Shown: positions 1-6,895, counted from the stretch's first letter. The stretch: DNA of 8,763 nucleotides from JBEEOW01 sp041191405 (GCA_041191405.1 JBEEOW010000060.1:1-8763); one strand, 5' to 3'. Numbers and translations are program-made. The notes: generated by a model from the sequence alone, not told the origin.

Positions 1-20
1 AATCTGAAAAAATAATATGT

Positions 21-40
21 CACCCAAAATGGCACCCAAA
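21..40. repeat. Paired CACCCAAA direct repeats beside the tRNA scar
   Basis: The octamer CACCCAAA occurs at 21-28 and again at 33-40, one helical turn apart (12 bp centre to centre). The pair lies about 40 bases inside the putative right end of an integrated element whose junction is the tRNA fragment at 78-120. Short direct repeats in this position are typical of arm-type binding sites of tyrosine integrases. The same bases could instead be the 3' end of a coding region: the frame from 3 to 92 is open and reads HPKWHPNK across the repeats. Both readings are inference; the repeat itself is seen directly. Confidence 0.4.
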
Positions 41-77
41 TAAATTTAATTATTTGATTGTTAGTGTTTTGTGTTTT

Positions 78-120
78 ACTTGTAATCAGTAGGTCGTTGG
101 TTCGAATCCGACAGGGGGCT
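78..120 (+). tRNA. Partial tRNA-Thr(TGT): 3' fragment only, probable att site
   Basis: The segment matches the 3' half of a tRNA. It has an anticodon loop CTTGTAA (79-85, anticodon TGT at 81-83), the 3' anticodon strand TCAGT (86-90), variable loop AGGTC (91-95), a T-arm stem GTTGG/CCGAC (96-100 with 108-112) around the loop TTCGAAT (101-107), the 3' acceptor strand AGGGGGC (113-119) and discriminator T120. The expected 5' acceptor strand (GCCCCCT), the D-arm and the 5' anticodon strand (ACTGA) are absent from 1-77, so this cannot fold as a functional tRNA. A 3' tRNA fragment followed by a terminator is the standard displaced end left when a tyrosine recombinase inserts an element into a tRNA gene. 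The intact tRNA-Thr would then lie left of this window, at the other end of the element. Identity as tRNA-Thr rests on the anticodon. Confidence 0.8.
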
Positions 121-128
121 CAAAATAT

Positions 129-164
129 AAACCTCTTAATTCTAACGAGTTAAGAGGTTTTTTT
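129..164 (+). terminator. Rho-independent terminator behind the tRNA-Thr fragment
   Basis: An 11-bp perfect stem AAACCTCTTAA (129-139) / TTAAGAGGTTT (150-160) encloses a 10-base loop and runs into a T tract (158-164). It sits 9 bases after the tRNA discriminator base. It is most simply the original tRNA-Thr terminator, carried to the far side of the inserted element together with the 3' tRNA end. Confidence 0.85.
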
Positions 165-434
165 GTGCTTTAATGATAGGATAGTTTTCGTTTTTTTAAA
201 ATGTAATTTTTTATTTCATAGTTTTATATTTTATCAAGTACATACGTTTATGTTTATTTCTGTAAATCAAGTATTTAAATTTTATATTTAATTTTTTTTT
301 GAAAATTTTATTTATAAACCCAACTTAAGTTAAACCCTTTGCTTTTTTTAAGAGTAGTACTAAATATTCGATAATAATAAATTATCCCCCTTATAATTTA
401 TTCGTACACAGAATCCTCTAATTCAAGTTGCTTT
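165..434 (+). promoter_or_regulatory. AT-rich leader and probable promoter region of the giant secreted protein
   Basis: These 270 bases hold no open frame that I can support. They are very rich in A and T, with T tracts at about 191-197 and 292-300. A Bacteroidota-style -33 element TTTG lies at 338-341 and, 19 bases later, TAAATATT at 361-368 is a partial fit to the -7 consensus TAnnTTTG (four of six fixed positions). The hexamer TAGTAC at 355-360 recurs before the next plus-strand gene. No Shine-Dalgarno sequence precedes the ATG at 435. The promoter call is tentative. Confidence 0.4.
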
Positions 435-3400
435 ATGAAAAGATTATTTCTAATCTTGGGACTATGCACGGCAGTGGTGCAAACTTCCTATTCTCAACTT
501 CACCAATACAAATATTCAACCGAAGGACAACCATTGTGGGTACAGTTAATGTATTCCGAAAACCCTGATTGGGAAAAGTTAAAAGATGAATATGCTAAGT
601 ATTATTCATCAAATCCTTTTGTGAAAAATGAGCATACGCAATATTATAAACATTATATTCATAACAATGCTATTGAATCAGGACCTAAAACGCCTGAAAA
701 AGAAGCTATTGATAAACTTTATGTTGCTAGAGTAGAACAAGCTAGAACCGCAAGAACTGCCGCCGCAGCCAACTGGACTTGCCTTGGTCCATTTGATTAC
801 GATAACGGAGCTGGAAGTAGAAGTTATGCAGCTGGTGCTGCACATGTTTATACAACAGAGCAATCAAAAACTAATACCAATGTTTTATATGCTGGTACTG
901 CAACTGCTGGTGTTTGGAAATCTGTTGATAAAGGCTTAAACTGGATATTGCTTACTAAGGACTTGTTAATTACCTCTGTTTATGCAATCGAAATTGACCC
1001 AAGTGATGAAAATATAGTGTATGCTGGTACTGAAGGTGGGCAACTCTGGAAAACTACCAATGGTGGAACTTCTTGGACTCGTTTAAATACCACTTATTTT
1101 GCCTCCAAAACAATCAAAGATATTGTTTGTCATCCCACCACACCCACTACAGTATTGATAGCAACAGCGGGTGGTTTTTACAGAACAACGGATGGAGGTA
1201 CCAATTTTACCCAAATAGCAACGGGTGATTATCAGGAAATAGAATTACACCCTTCTGATCCAAATATTGTTTATACAGTAAAAGGCACAGGTTCAATCAC
1301 ACAGTTTTTCAAATCAACCAATAACGGGGTTTCATTTACTCAAAAAACTACAGGTTGGCCAGCTGCTGCTACACAATCAAGAACAGAAATAGCAGTTACT
1401 GCTGCTGCTCCAAATAAAATTTATGCAAGCTGTACTGGTTCAATCAATGGTGGATCTGGAACTTATGGTACTTATTTGAGTACTGATCAAGGAGAAACTT
1501 GGACCTTCCAATGTTGTGGTACTGGCCCAGGTGGAGCACCAGTTGCTGGAAGTAACATTAATATGATGGGTTGGCAACCAGATGGTTCAGACGATGGTGG
1601 GCAGTACAACTACAATTTTTCTTATGCAGTTCACCCAAGTGATTCAAATTTTGTTTTAAATGCAGGTACTAATCTTTGGTATTCAACTGATGGGGGTAAA
1701 AATTTTACTTGCCCTTCAAAATGGAGTCAATCTGGAGATCCAGATTATGTTCATGCAGATATTCATGATGTAAAAATTTATGGAAATGATATTTGGGTTT
1801 CTACCGATGGAGGAATCTGGTATTCTAATAATAAAGGTGTAAACTTTGAAAAACGTTTTAAAGGCATATCAGGTACTGATTTTTGGGGGTTTGGTATAGG
1901 TTATGGAGCTGTAGGTCATAGAGTTTTAACTGGAGGTGCGTACCACAATGGTACACAATTGATGGATAACAATGTGTATCAAGGTGGTTGGGCTGTAATT
2001 AATGGTGGTGATGGTCAAGGTGGTCATGTGAGCCCAATTAATGATAGAATTATTTTCTCGGATAGAGGAACTCAAAAAATTCCAGGAACAAGAACAGGAT
2101 CTGTTACTACAATTACTTGGGGAAAAAATCCTAATAACGATTATTCAATTGGAAAGGCGTCAAATGTTGTATTTTCACCAACCAATTCAAATACAGTTTA
2201 TGTTGGAAATACAAATGATTTGTGGATTTCTACAAATGGTGGTACTACATTTACTTCTTTATATAGTTTTGGTGAATATGTTTCTGATATTGAAGTTTCT
2301 CCTTTAGATCCAAACTTAATTTATGTATCCACTACAGGAACAGCTCGCAAAATTTGGCGATCAACTGATGGAGGAATAACATGGACAAACATTACTGTAT
2401 CTACAACATTGGATGCTAGTACAACTCAAAACTTTATTTTAACTGTTTCTTCAAACAATGTAAATGAATTGTGGGCAATAAAGGTTGGTAACTCAAAAGT
2501 ATTCCGTTCTACAGACAAAGGTACTACTTGGACAAATATATATGGTTCAAATTTAAGTGGCGAACAAATTCAATCTATAACTCATCAAGCTGGAACAGAT
2601 GGAGGAGTATATGTTTCAACTAAAAAAACAGTGTATTACAAAAATAATACGCTAACCAATTGGGTATTATTTAATACAGGATTACCTGCTCAAGTACCTT
2701 CAATTAAAATATTACCAGATTATTGGTCTGGAAAAATTTTAGTTGCTTCAACTAGAGGTATTTATGAGTCTCCTTTTTATGAAAAAGCAGCTCCAGTGGC
2801 ATTTTTCAAAGCAGATAAATTTACAACTACTTGTGGTTCAAATGCACCTATTACCTTTATTGACCAATCAGCAGTGGAAGGTAAATCTGGAATTTTAAGA
2901 GAGTGGTTATTTGAAGGAGGAATTTCAAGTTCAACTACGGCTGGTACAGTAACAGTAACTTATCCTTTGCCAGGAACTTATGATGTATCTTTAACAGTTA
3001 CAGATTCAAATGGCACACATACTAGAACTTACACCAATTTTATTACAGTAACAGGTTCATGTGTTGCATCTACTGATGTTGCAGTTAATTCAGTTACAGG
3101 TATTACTGCTGCAAATAAATGTTCTCAATTATTTAATCCTATTGTTGAAGTACAAAATGCAGGTACTAATACAATTAATACTTTTGATGTAAAGGTATAT
3201 TTTGATGGAGTTTTAAATAAAACTTTATCAAAATATACAACTATTACTATGGGGCAAAAAACAAATGTTGATTTAGGTACCCTTAATTTGTCATCTGTTT
3301 CAGAATTTAAAGTTGTAGTTGAAAATCCAAATGGATCTGCAGATAATACTTTAAATAACACATATTCTACAAAATTAATTGGAAACTTGTTAACAACCCC

Positions 3401-5462
3401 AGGAATAACGGTTGTAAGTCAAAGTTCAAATGCTTCAGGTGCTGGAGCAATAAATATGGTTGATGGTTCTACCTCAACTATTTGGCATAATAACTGGCAA
3501 GCAAATGCACCTTTACCACATACTTTAGTATTTAATTTAAATGGTACATATAATCTTAGTGGTTTAGATATGCTGAATCGTCAAGATAATTCAAATGGCT
3601 ATCCTAAGGATGTTGAAATTTCAACAAGCGTTGATAATGTTACTTGGACAACTCCAATTACAACAACTTTTGCATCAATAACAAATTGGCAAACTGCAGC
3701 ATTATATGGGGCTGGGGCTAAGTATTTAAGAATAAAAGTTATTTCAACTATCTCAGGTGCAAATACTTGCTCAATGGCTGAAATCAAATTTCGTGGTTGT
3801 ACAATTAATGCATTCCCAACAGTAAGTATTACTTCGCCTGCAAACAATGCAACTTTTACAGCTCCAGCTTCAGTAACTATCAATGCTACTGCTGCTGATG
3901 CCGATGGTTCAGTTTCAAAAGTAGAGTTTTACAATGGAACAACTTTATTGGGTTCTGATGCAACTAGCCCATATTCATACACTTGGACAGGTGTAGCCGC
4001 TGGCAATTATAGTTTAACTGCCGTAGCAACTGATAATTTAGGGGCTGTTACCACTTCAAGTATAGTAAATATTGTAGTAAATGTACCTGCAAACGTATTA
4101 CCTGTTACTTCAATAACTAGTCCTGCAAACAATGCTACATTTACAGCACCTGCCAGTATTACCATCAATGCCAATGCAACGGATAGTGATGGTACCATTT
4201 CAAAAGTAGAATTTTATAACGGAGCAAGCTTGTTAGGTTCAGATGCCACAAGCCCATATTCATATACTTGGACTGGTGTACCTGCTGGCAATTACGCCTT
4301 AACTGTAAAAGCAACTGATAATAGCAATGGTGTTACAACTTCTTCAATTGTAAATATAGTAGTTAATCCACCAGCAAATGTGCTTCCTGTAGTTACAATT
4401 ACTGCACCAACCAATAATTCTAGCTTTACAGCACCTGCTACAATCAATTTTACAGCTGACGCTACTGATGCAGATGGTTCAGTTTCAAAAGTAGAGTTTT
4501 ACAATGGAACTACTTTAATAGGTACAGATGCTACTGCTCCTTATTCGTTCTCATGGTCAGGTGTAGCCGTTGGAACATACACTATTACAGCAAAAGCAAC
4601 AGATAACTCAAATGCTGTAACTACTTCTCCTGCAATCAATATTTCTGTAACCAAAGCTGCGAATATATTGCCAACTGTAAGTATTACAGCCCCAAGCAAC
4701 AATGCTGTTTTACAAGCACCTGTGAGTGCACTTACTATTTCGGTTAATGCTACAGATGAAGATGGAACTGTAAGCAAAGTGGTGTTTTATAATGGTTCAA
4801 CAAAATTAGGTGAAGATGTTTCGTCACCTTATTCATTAATTTGGAATAATGTTGCTGCTGGAACTTACACTTTGAAAGCAATAGCTTATGACAATGTAAA
4901 CGACAGTACTACATCAACAACAATTAGTATAAAAGTAAATAAAGCACCAGTTACCTCAATTACTTCACCTATCGACAATAGTAATTATGGTACAGGTTCA
5001 AATGTGGTAATAAATGCATTAGCAACTGATAATGATGGAACGATTTCAAAAGTAGAGTTTTTTCAAGGAACATCATTGATTGGCTCAGATGTAACAAGTC
5101 CATATTCATTTACTTGGAATAATGTGCAAGATGGTACATACTTGTTAAAAACAAAAGTAACAGACAATGATGGTGGTGTTACCTATTCGGCGGGTGTAAC
5201 AATTATAGTTGGTACATTAACTGCAATAGATTTAAACAGTACAGAAGCTAGATTAATTTATCCAAACCCAACTACAGGTAAATTATACTTCGGTAAAGGT
5301 ATTTCAAACGTACAAGTATATTCTGTTGAAGGAAAAATGTTGCCAATATCGTATGCTCCATCAGAGGAGTATATAGATTTACATTCACTTAAAAATGGAA
5401 TTTATGTAATTCAATTTATGAAAGATGGTAAACATTTCTCTGAAAAAATTACCAAACAATAA
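435..5462 (+). CDS. Giant secreted Asp-box/PKD/CARDB/discoidin/Ig-repeat protein with T9SS type A sorting domain
   Basis: A 1675-residue multidomain protein that should be exported by Sec and then the type IX system to the cell surface or medium. Seen in order: signal peptide (1-21, ending SYSQ); an aromatic-rich N-terminal region (22-111); a WTCLGP motif (114-119) opening a long Asp-box region. Asp-box motifs of the S-T-D-x-G-x-x-W/F type start at 163, 207, 251, 294, 349, 417, 456, 599, 643 and 692, and HADIHD lies at 440-445. Such repeats form sialidase/VPS10/GH74-like beta-propellers; about 670 residues could hold two. Then a PKD domain (about 787-873, PGTYDVSLTVTD at 846-857), a CARDB-like domain (880-981), an F5/8-type-C discoidin domain (987-1122), five Ig-like repeats of the Big_7 type (1128-1592) and a T9SS type A sorting domain (about 1605-1675, YPNPTTGK onward). 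No catalytic residues are assigned, so enzyme versus adhesin is open; glycan or matrix binding is inferred from the discoidin domain. The ATG at 435 is chosen because it starts the signal peptide. It is probably monocistronic, with its own leader and terminator. Confidence 0.9.
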   Translation: MKRLFLILGLCTAVVQTSYSQLHQYKYSTEGQPLWVQLMYSENPDWEKLKDEYAKYYSSNPFVKNEHTQYYKHYIHNNAIESGPKTPEKEAIDKLYVARVEQARTARTAAAANWTCLGPFDYDNGAGSRSYAAGAAHVYTTEQSKTNTNVLYAGTATAGVWKSVDKGLNWILLTKDLLITSVYAIEIDPSDENIVYAGTEGGQLWKTTNGGTSWTRLNTTYFASKTIKDIVCHPTTPTTVLIATAGGFYRTTDGGTNFTQIATGDYQEIELHPSDPNIVYTVKGTGSITQFFKSTNNGVSFTQKTTGWPAAATQSRTEIAVTAAAPNKIYASCTGSINGGSGTYGTYLSTDQGETWTFQCCGTGPGGAPVAGSNINMMGWQPDGSDDGGQYNYNFSYAVHPSDSNFVLNAGTNLWYSTDGGKNFTCPSKWSQSGDPDYVHADIHDVKIYGNDIWVSTDGGIWYSNNKGVNFEKRFKGISGTDFWGFGIGYGAVGHRVLTGGAYHNGTQLMDNNVYQGGWAVINGGDGQGGHVSPINDRIIFSDRGTQKIPGTRTGSVTTITWGKNPNNDYSIGKASNVVFSPTNSNTVYVGNTNDLWISTNGGTTFTSLYSFGEYVSDIEVSPLDPNLIYVSTTGTARKIWRSTDGGITWTNITVSTTLDASTTQNFILTVSSNNVNELWAIKVGNSKVFRSTDKGTTWTNIYGSNLSGEQIQSITHQAGTDGGVYVSTKKTVYYKNNTLTNWVLFNTGLPAQVPSIKILPDYWSGKILVASTRGIYESPFYEKAAPVAFFKADKFTTTCGSNAPITFIDQSAVEGKSGILREWLFEGGISSSTTAGTVTVTYPLPGTYDVSLTVTDSNGTHTRTYTNFITVTGSCVASTDVAVNSVTGITAANKCSQLFNPIVEVQNAGTNTINTFDVKVYFDGVLNKTLSKYTTITMGQKTNVDLGTLNLSSVSEFKVVVENPNGSADNTLNNTYSTKLIGNLLTTPGITVVSQSSNASGAGAINMVDGSTSTIWHNNWQANAPLPHTLVFNLNGTYNLSGLDMLNRQDNSNGYPKDVEISTSVDNVTWTTPITTTFASITNWQTAALYGAGAKYLRIKVISTISGANTCSMAEIKFRGCTINAFPTVSITSPANNATFTAPASVTINATAADADGSVSKVEFYNGTTLLGSDATSPYSYTWTGVAAGNYSLTAVATDNLGAVTTSSIVNIVVNVPANVLPVTSITSPANNATFTAPASITINANATDSDGTISKVEFYNGASLLGSDATSPYSYTWTGVPAGNYALTVKATDNSNGVTTSSIVNIVVNPPANVLPVVTITAPTNNSSFTAPATINFTADATDADGSVSKVEFYNGTTLIGTDATAPYSFSWSGVAVGTYTITAKATDNSNAVTTSPAINISVTKAANILPTVSITAPSNNAVLQAPVSALTISVNATDEDGTVSKVVFYNGSTKLGEDVSSPYSLIWNNVAAGTYTLKAIAYDNVNDSTTSTTISIKVNKAPVTSITSPIDNSNYGTGSNVVINALATDNDGTISKVEFFQGTSLIGSDVTSPYSFTWNNVQDGTYLLKTKVTDNDGGVTYSAGVTIIVGTLTAIDLNSTEARLIYPNPTTGKLYFGKGISNVQVYSVEGKMLPISYAPSEEYIDLHSLKNGIYVIQFMKDGKHFSEKITKQ
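3816..5210 (+). repeat. Five tandem Ig-like repeat units in the giant protein
   Basis: Unit starts are at nucleotides 3816, 4101, 4386, 4671 and 4947 (residues 1128, 1223, 1318, 1413 and 1505). The first three are exactly 285 bases (95 residues), the fourth 276 and the fifth about 264. Each follows the same plan: a PxVSITSPxNN-like opening, then ATDxDGxxSKVEFYNG, a SPYSxTW strand, GxYxLxxxATDN and a closing VNIxV strand. This fits the bacterial Ig-like Big_7 family, stacked as a stalk between the binding domains and the sorting domain. Units 1-3 are the most alike; 4 and 5 are more diverged. Confidence 0.85.
3903..4510 (+). repeat. Perfect 38-bp DNA repeat between Ig units 1 and 3
   Basis: The 38 bases at 3903-3940 recur without change at 4473-4510, exactly 570 bases (two repeat units) later. 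They start GATGGTTCAG and end ACAATGGAAC, and encode DGSVSKVEFYNGT. The corresponding part of unit 2 (from about 4188) differs at several positions, as does unit 5. Identity including silent positions points to recent unit duplication or gene conversion between units 1 and 3, and makes the array a place where copies can be gained or lost. Confidence 0.85.
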
Positions 5463-5504
5463 CATTCCACATCAAGCAACACATAGTTCAAGCACACACA
5501 ATAT

Positions 5505-5539
5505 AAGCGAAGTACTTTAAATAGTGCTTCGCTTTTTTT
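5505..5539 (+). terminator. Strong rho-independent terminator after the giant gene
   Basis: A 12-bp stem AAGCGAAGTACT (5505-5516) / AGTGCTTCGCTT (5523-5534) with one G-T pair and a 6-base loop runs into seven Ts (5533-5539). It lies 42 bases after the stop codon and should separate this transcript from the lipoprotein gene. Confidence 0.88.
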
Positions 5540-5576
5540 ATTGAATTTTAGGGGTAATTTTTTTAGATGACTATAC

Positions 5577-5617
5577 TTTTTGGGTAGTACATCGAATATT
5601 TATATCAGATACATTTG
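5577..5617 (+). promoter_or_regulatory. Probable promoter of the Ig-like lipoprotein gene
   Basis: TACATTTG at 5610-5617 is a full match to the Bacteroidota -7 consensus TAnnTTTG, 36 bases before the ATG at 5654. The nearest upstream TTTG (5579-5582) is 27 bases away, longer than the usual spacing near 19-21, so the -33 element is uncertain. TAGTAC at 5585-5590, preceded by GG, repeats the motif found before the giant gene. Confidence 0.5.
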
Positions 5618-5653
5618 TAAATGTAATTTTAATACTAATTCAATTCTAAATCT

Positions 5654-6073
5654 ATGAAAAAGGTAATTCTAACAACAGTAACATTAATTTCATTATTAAG
5701 TGCTTGTAATAAAAAAGAGGAAAGTGTAACACCAACAAATTCAGCTCCAGTTGTTTCAATAGCTGAGGATGATAGAGCATTGAGAATTTCAAAAGGTGGA
5801 GCCTATTTTTCTTATTATGCTACAGCAACCGATGCTAATGGTAGTATTTCAAAAGTGATTTTTTATGTAAACAATACACCTTATGATACTGTACTTACAT
5901 CATCATCTGCAAATAAATATTATAACGAATCTGGATACTATACTTCCGAAGAGGGTACATATAAGTTTCACGCAATAGCTTATGATAATGCAGGTGCTTC
6001 AACTAAATCAAATGAATTAACACAATCATATACTGTTTCTAAAATTGAAGGTCAAGTTTTGATTTCTCAATAA
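5654..6073 (+). CDS. Small Ig-like domain lipoprotein, probably outer-membrane and surface exposed
   Basis: A 139-residue protein with a lipoprotein signal: MKK, a hydrophobic stretch, then the lipobox LLSAC with the lipidated cysteine at residue 18. The residues after it, CNKKEES, resemble the Bacteroidota surface-export signal (lysine followed by acidic residues), so surface display is inferred. The rest (about 30-131) is one divergent copy of the Ig-like module repeated in the upstream giant protein: APVVSIAEDD, ATDANGSISKVIFYVNN, GTYKFHAIAYDNAGAS. One 19-base stretch (5972-5990) matches Ig unit 4 of that gene (4878-4896) with one mismatch. It is 191 bases downstream of the giant gene but has its own promoter candidate, and terminators lie on both sides. 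It may be a partner, anchor or decayed paralogue; no function is known to me. The start fits the signal peptide. Confidence 0.85.
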   Translation: MKKVILTTVTLISLLSACNKKEESVTPTNSAPVVSIAEDDRALRISKGGAYFSYYATATDANGSISKVIFYVNNTPYDTVLTSSSANKYYNESGYYTSEEGTYKFHAIAYDNAGASTKSNELTQSYTVSKIEGQVLISQ

Positions 6074-6134
6074 ATTTGAAAAATAATTAACTGCCTAAAA
6101 TGGGTAGGTTGTTACACTTGTAATTATAAGGATT

Positions 6135-6169
6135 AACCTTCCAATGTTTCAAAACATTGGAGGGTTTTT
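6135..6169 (+). terminator. Rho-independent terminator after the lipoprotein gene
   Basis: A stem of about 14 bp, AACCTTCCAATGTT (6135-6148) / AACATTGGAGGGTT (6153-6166), with one T-G pair and loop TCAA, is followed by a T tract (6165-6169). It lies 61 bases after the stop codon. No T tract follows on the minus strand, so it serves the plus strand. Confidence 0.85.
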
Positions 6170-6265
6170 ATATTTCAAGATCTAAATTTAATAATTTAAG
6201 CTTTTGAAATTAAGGGTTTATGGATTACACAAAGATGTATTATTACAATTTTATCTGATTTGAAT

Positions 6266-6284
6266 AACTAATGTTTTATTAGTT
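6266..6284 (-). terminator. Weak AT-rich hairpin downstream of the minus-strand genes
   Basis: A 7-bp perfect inverted repeat AACTAAT (6266-6272) / ATTAGTT (6278-6284) lies 5 bases beyond the minus-strand stop codon at 6289-6291. The stem is almost all A-T and no T tract follows on the minus strand. It may mark the 3' end of that unit, but the evidence is slight. Confidence 0.25.
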
Positions 6285-6288
6285 GAAG

Positions 6289-6639
6289 TTAAAGATTGGT
6301 AATCTGCTCTGTAAGTTTAGTGAAGTCATTTCCTTTTAAACTAGTCAATTCGTTAATACTTTCGAAAATATTGATTCCTGCTTTACCTGTTCCATGCGGA
6401 GCAACAATTGTTTCAGTAAATATGTAGCCGTTATCAAGTAGTAAAAAACCTTTTTCAGCTTCGTCAGAATAACATAATAAGTTAACTATTTTTCTGTTTT
6501 TCAATCTTTTTGATTTATTTTCTTTGTATTCAACTTTGTAAGGTTTGTAATCCTCATAAATATAGTTTATTCCGAAAAAATAATTGTAAATTCTATTGAA
6601 ATTGTTTGTTTTGACTTTGGTAGTTGGAAGTAATTTCGC
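6289..6639 (-). pseudogene. C-terminal half of a frameshifted gene of unknown function
   Basis: This frame is open from 6639 to the TAA at 6289-6291 but has no credible start of its own: no ATG or GTG at the upstream end, only an internal TTG at 6504. Its product reads like a protein interior and C-terminus, with FNRIYNYFFGINYIYEDYK, then KIVNLLCYSDEAEKGFLLLDNG, APHGTGKAG and a charged tail. It overlaps the last 47 bases of the 6895-6593 frame and continues it one base out of register. Removing one base anywhere in about 6593-6642, for example from the four-T run at 6609-6612, would join the two into one protein of about 200 residues. I infer one gene broken by a +1 shift, or a sequencing error. 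The family is not one I can name. Confidence 0.6.
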
Positions 6640-6895
6640 TTATAGTTTTGCTATCCTTATTTATTTTATACATAGGAAAGTCTGACAAGTTGGTAAAAAG
6701 ACTGATTGCATTTTTATCTAACTTTTTTGTCCAAACGTCATCATAAAAGCCATATGGAATATCAATGATTGTCTTATTGTCAAGTTCAATAAAACTTTCA
6801 ACATAGTCCAAACCATCAACATTTGTATTAATTAATGTATAGATATTTGAGACAGTCTTTCCAATTATTTCTTTTATATTGAATTTGTTTGTCAT
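6593..6895 (-). CDS. Unknown protein, N-terminal part of a probably frameshifted gene
   Basis: A 100-residue product without signal peptide or membrane segment, so probably cytoplasmic. It begins MTNKFNIKEIIGKTVSNIY, continues with an acidic hydrophobic-patterned stretch (VESFIELDNKTIIDIPYGF) and ends in a low-complexity QSQNKQFQ tail that looks like out-of-frame sequence. The ATG at 6893-6895 overlaps the TGA of the preceding gene (ATGA), which fixes the start and implies translational coupling. The end at TAG 6593-6595 is probably premature, because the frame at 6639-6289 supplies a plausible remainder. The pattern of a short acidic protein behind an exported one is compatible with many small accessory families, and I do not recognise it. 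Confidence 0.6.
   Translation of the reverse strand: MTNKFNIKEIIGKTVSNIYTLINTNVDGLDYVESFIELDNKTIIDIPYGFYDDVWTKKLDKNAISLFTNLSDFPMYKINKDSKTISEITSNYQSQNKQFQ

Noticed and set aside
40..120. A complete tRNA-Thr gene
   Set aside because: No 5' acceptor strand, D-arm or matching 5' anticodon strand can be found before position 78, so only the 3' part is present.
2041..2307. Plus-strand open frame of 88 codons inside the giant gene
   Set aside because: It lies wholly within the Asp-box coding region in another frame, has leucine-rich low-complexity content and no independent signals.
3125..4777. Several minus-strand open frames of 63-94 codons opposite the CARDB, discoidin and Ig region
   Set aside because: They recur with similar valine and alanine-rich sequence because they are antisense to repeated, threonine and serine-rich coding units.
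3816..5210. CRISPR-like regular spacing of repeats
   Set aside because: The 285-base period is coding, in frame, with diverged units forming Ig domains; there are no short identical repeats with unique spacers.
435..5462. Calling the giant protein a sialidase or xyloglucanase
   Set aside because: Asp-box repeats alone do not show catalysis, and I cannot identify the active-site residues of either family.
6289..6504. Independent 71-residue gene starting at TTG 6504
   Set aside because: The frame stays open well upstream to 6639 with protein-like sequence and there is no ribosome-binding signal at the TTG; it fits better as the tail of a frameshifted gene.
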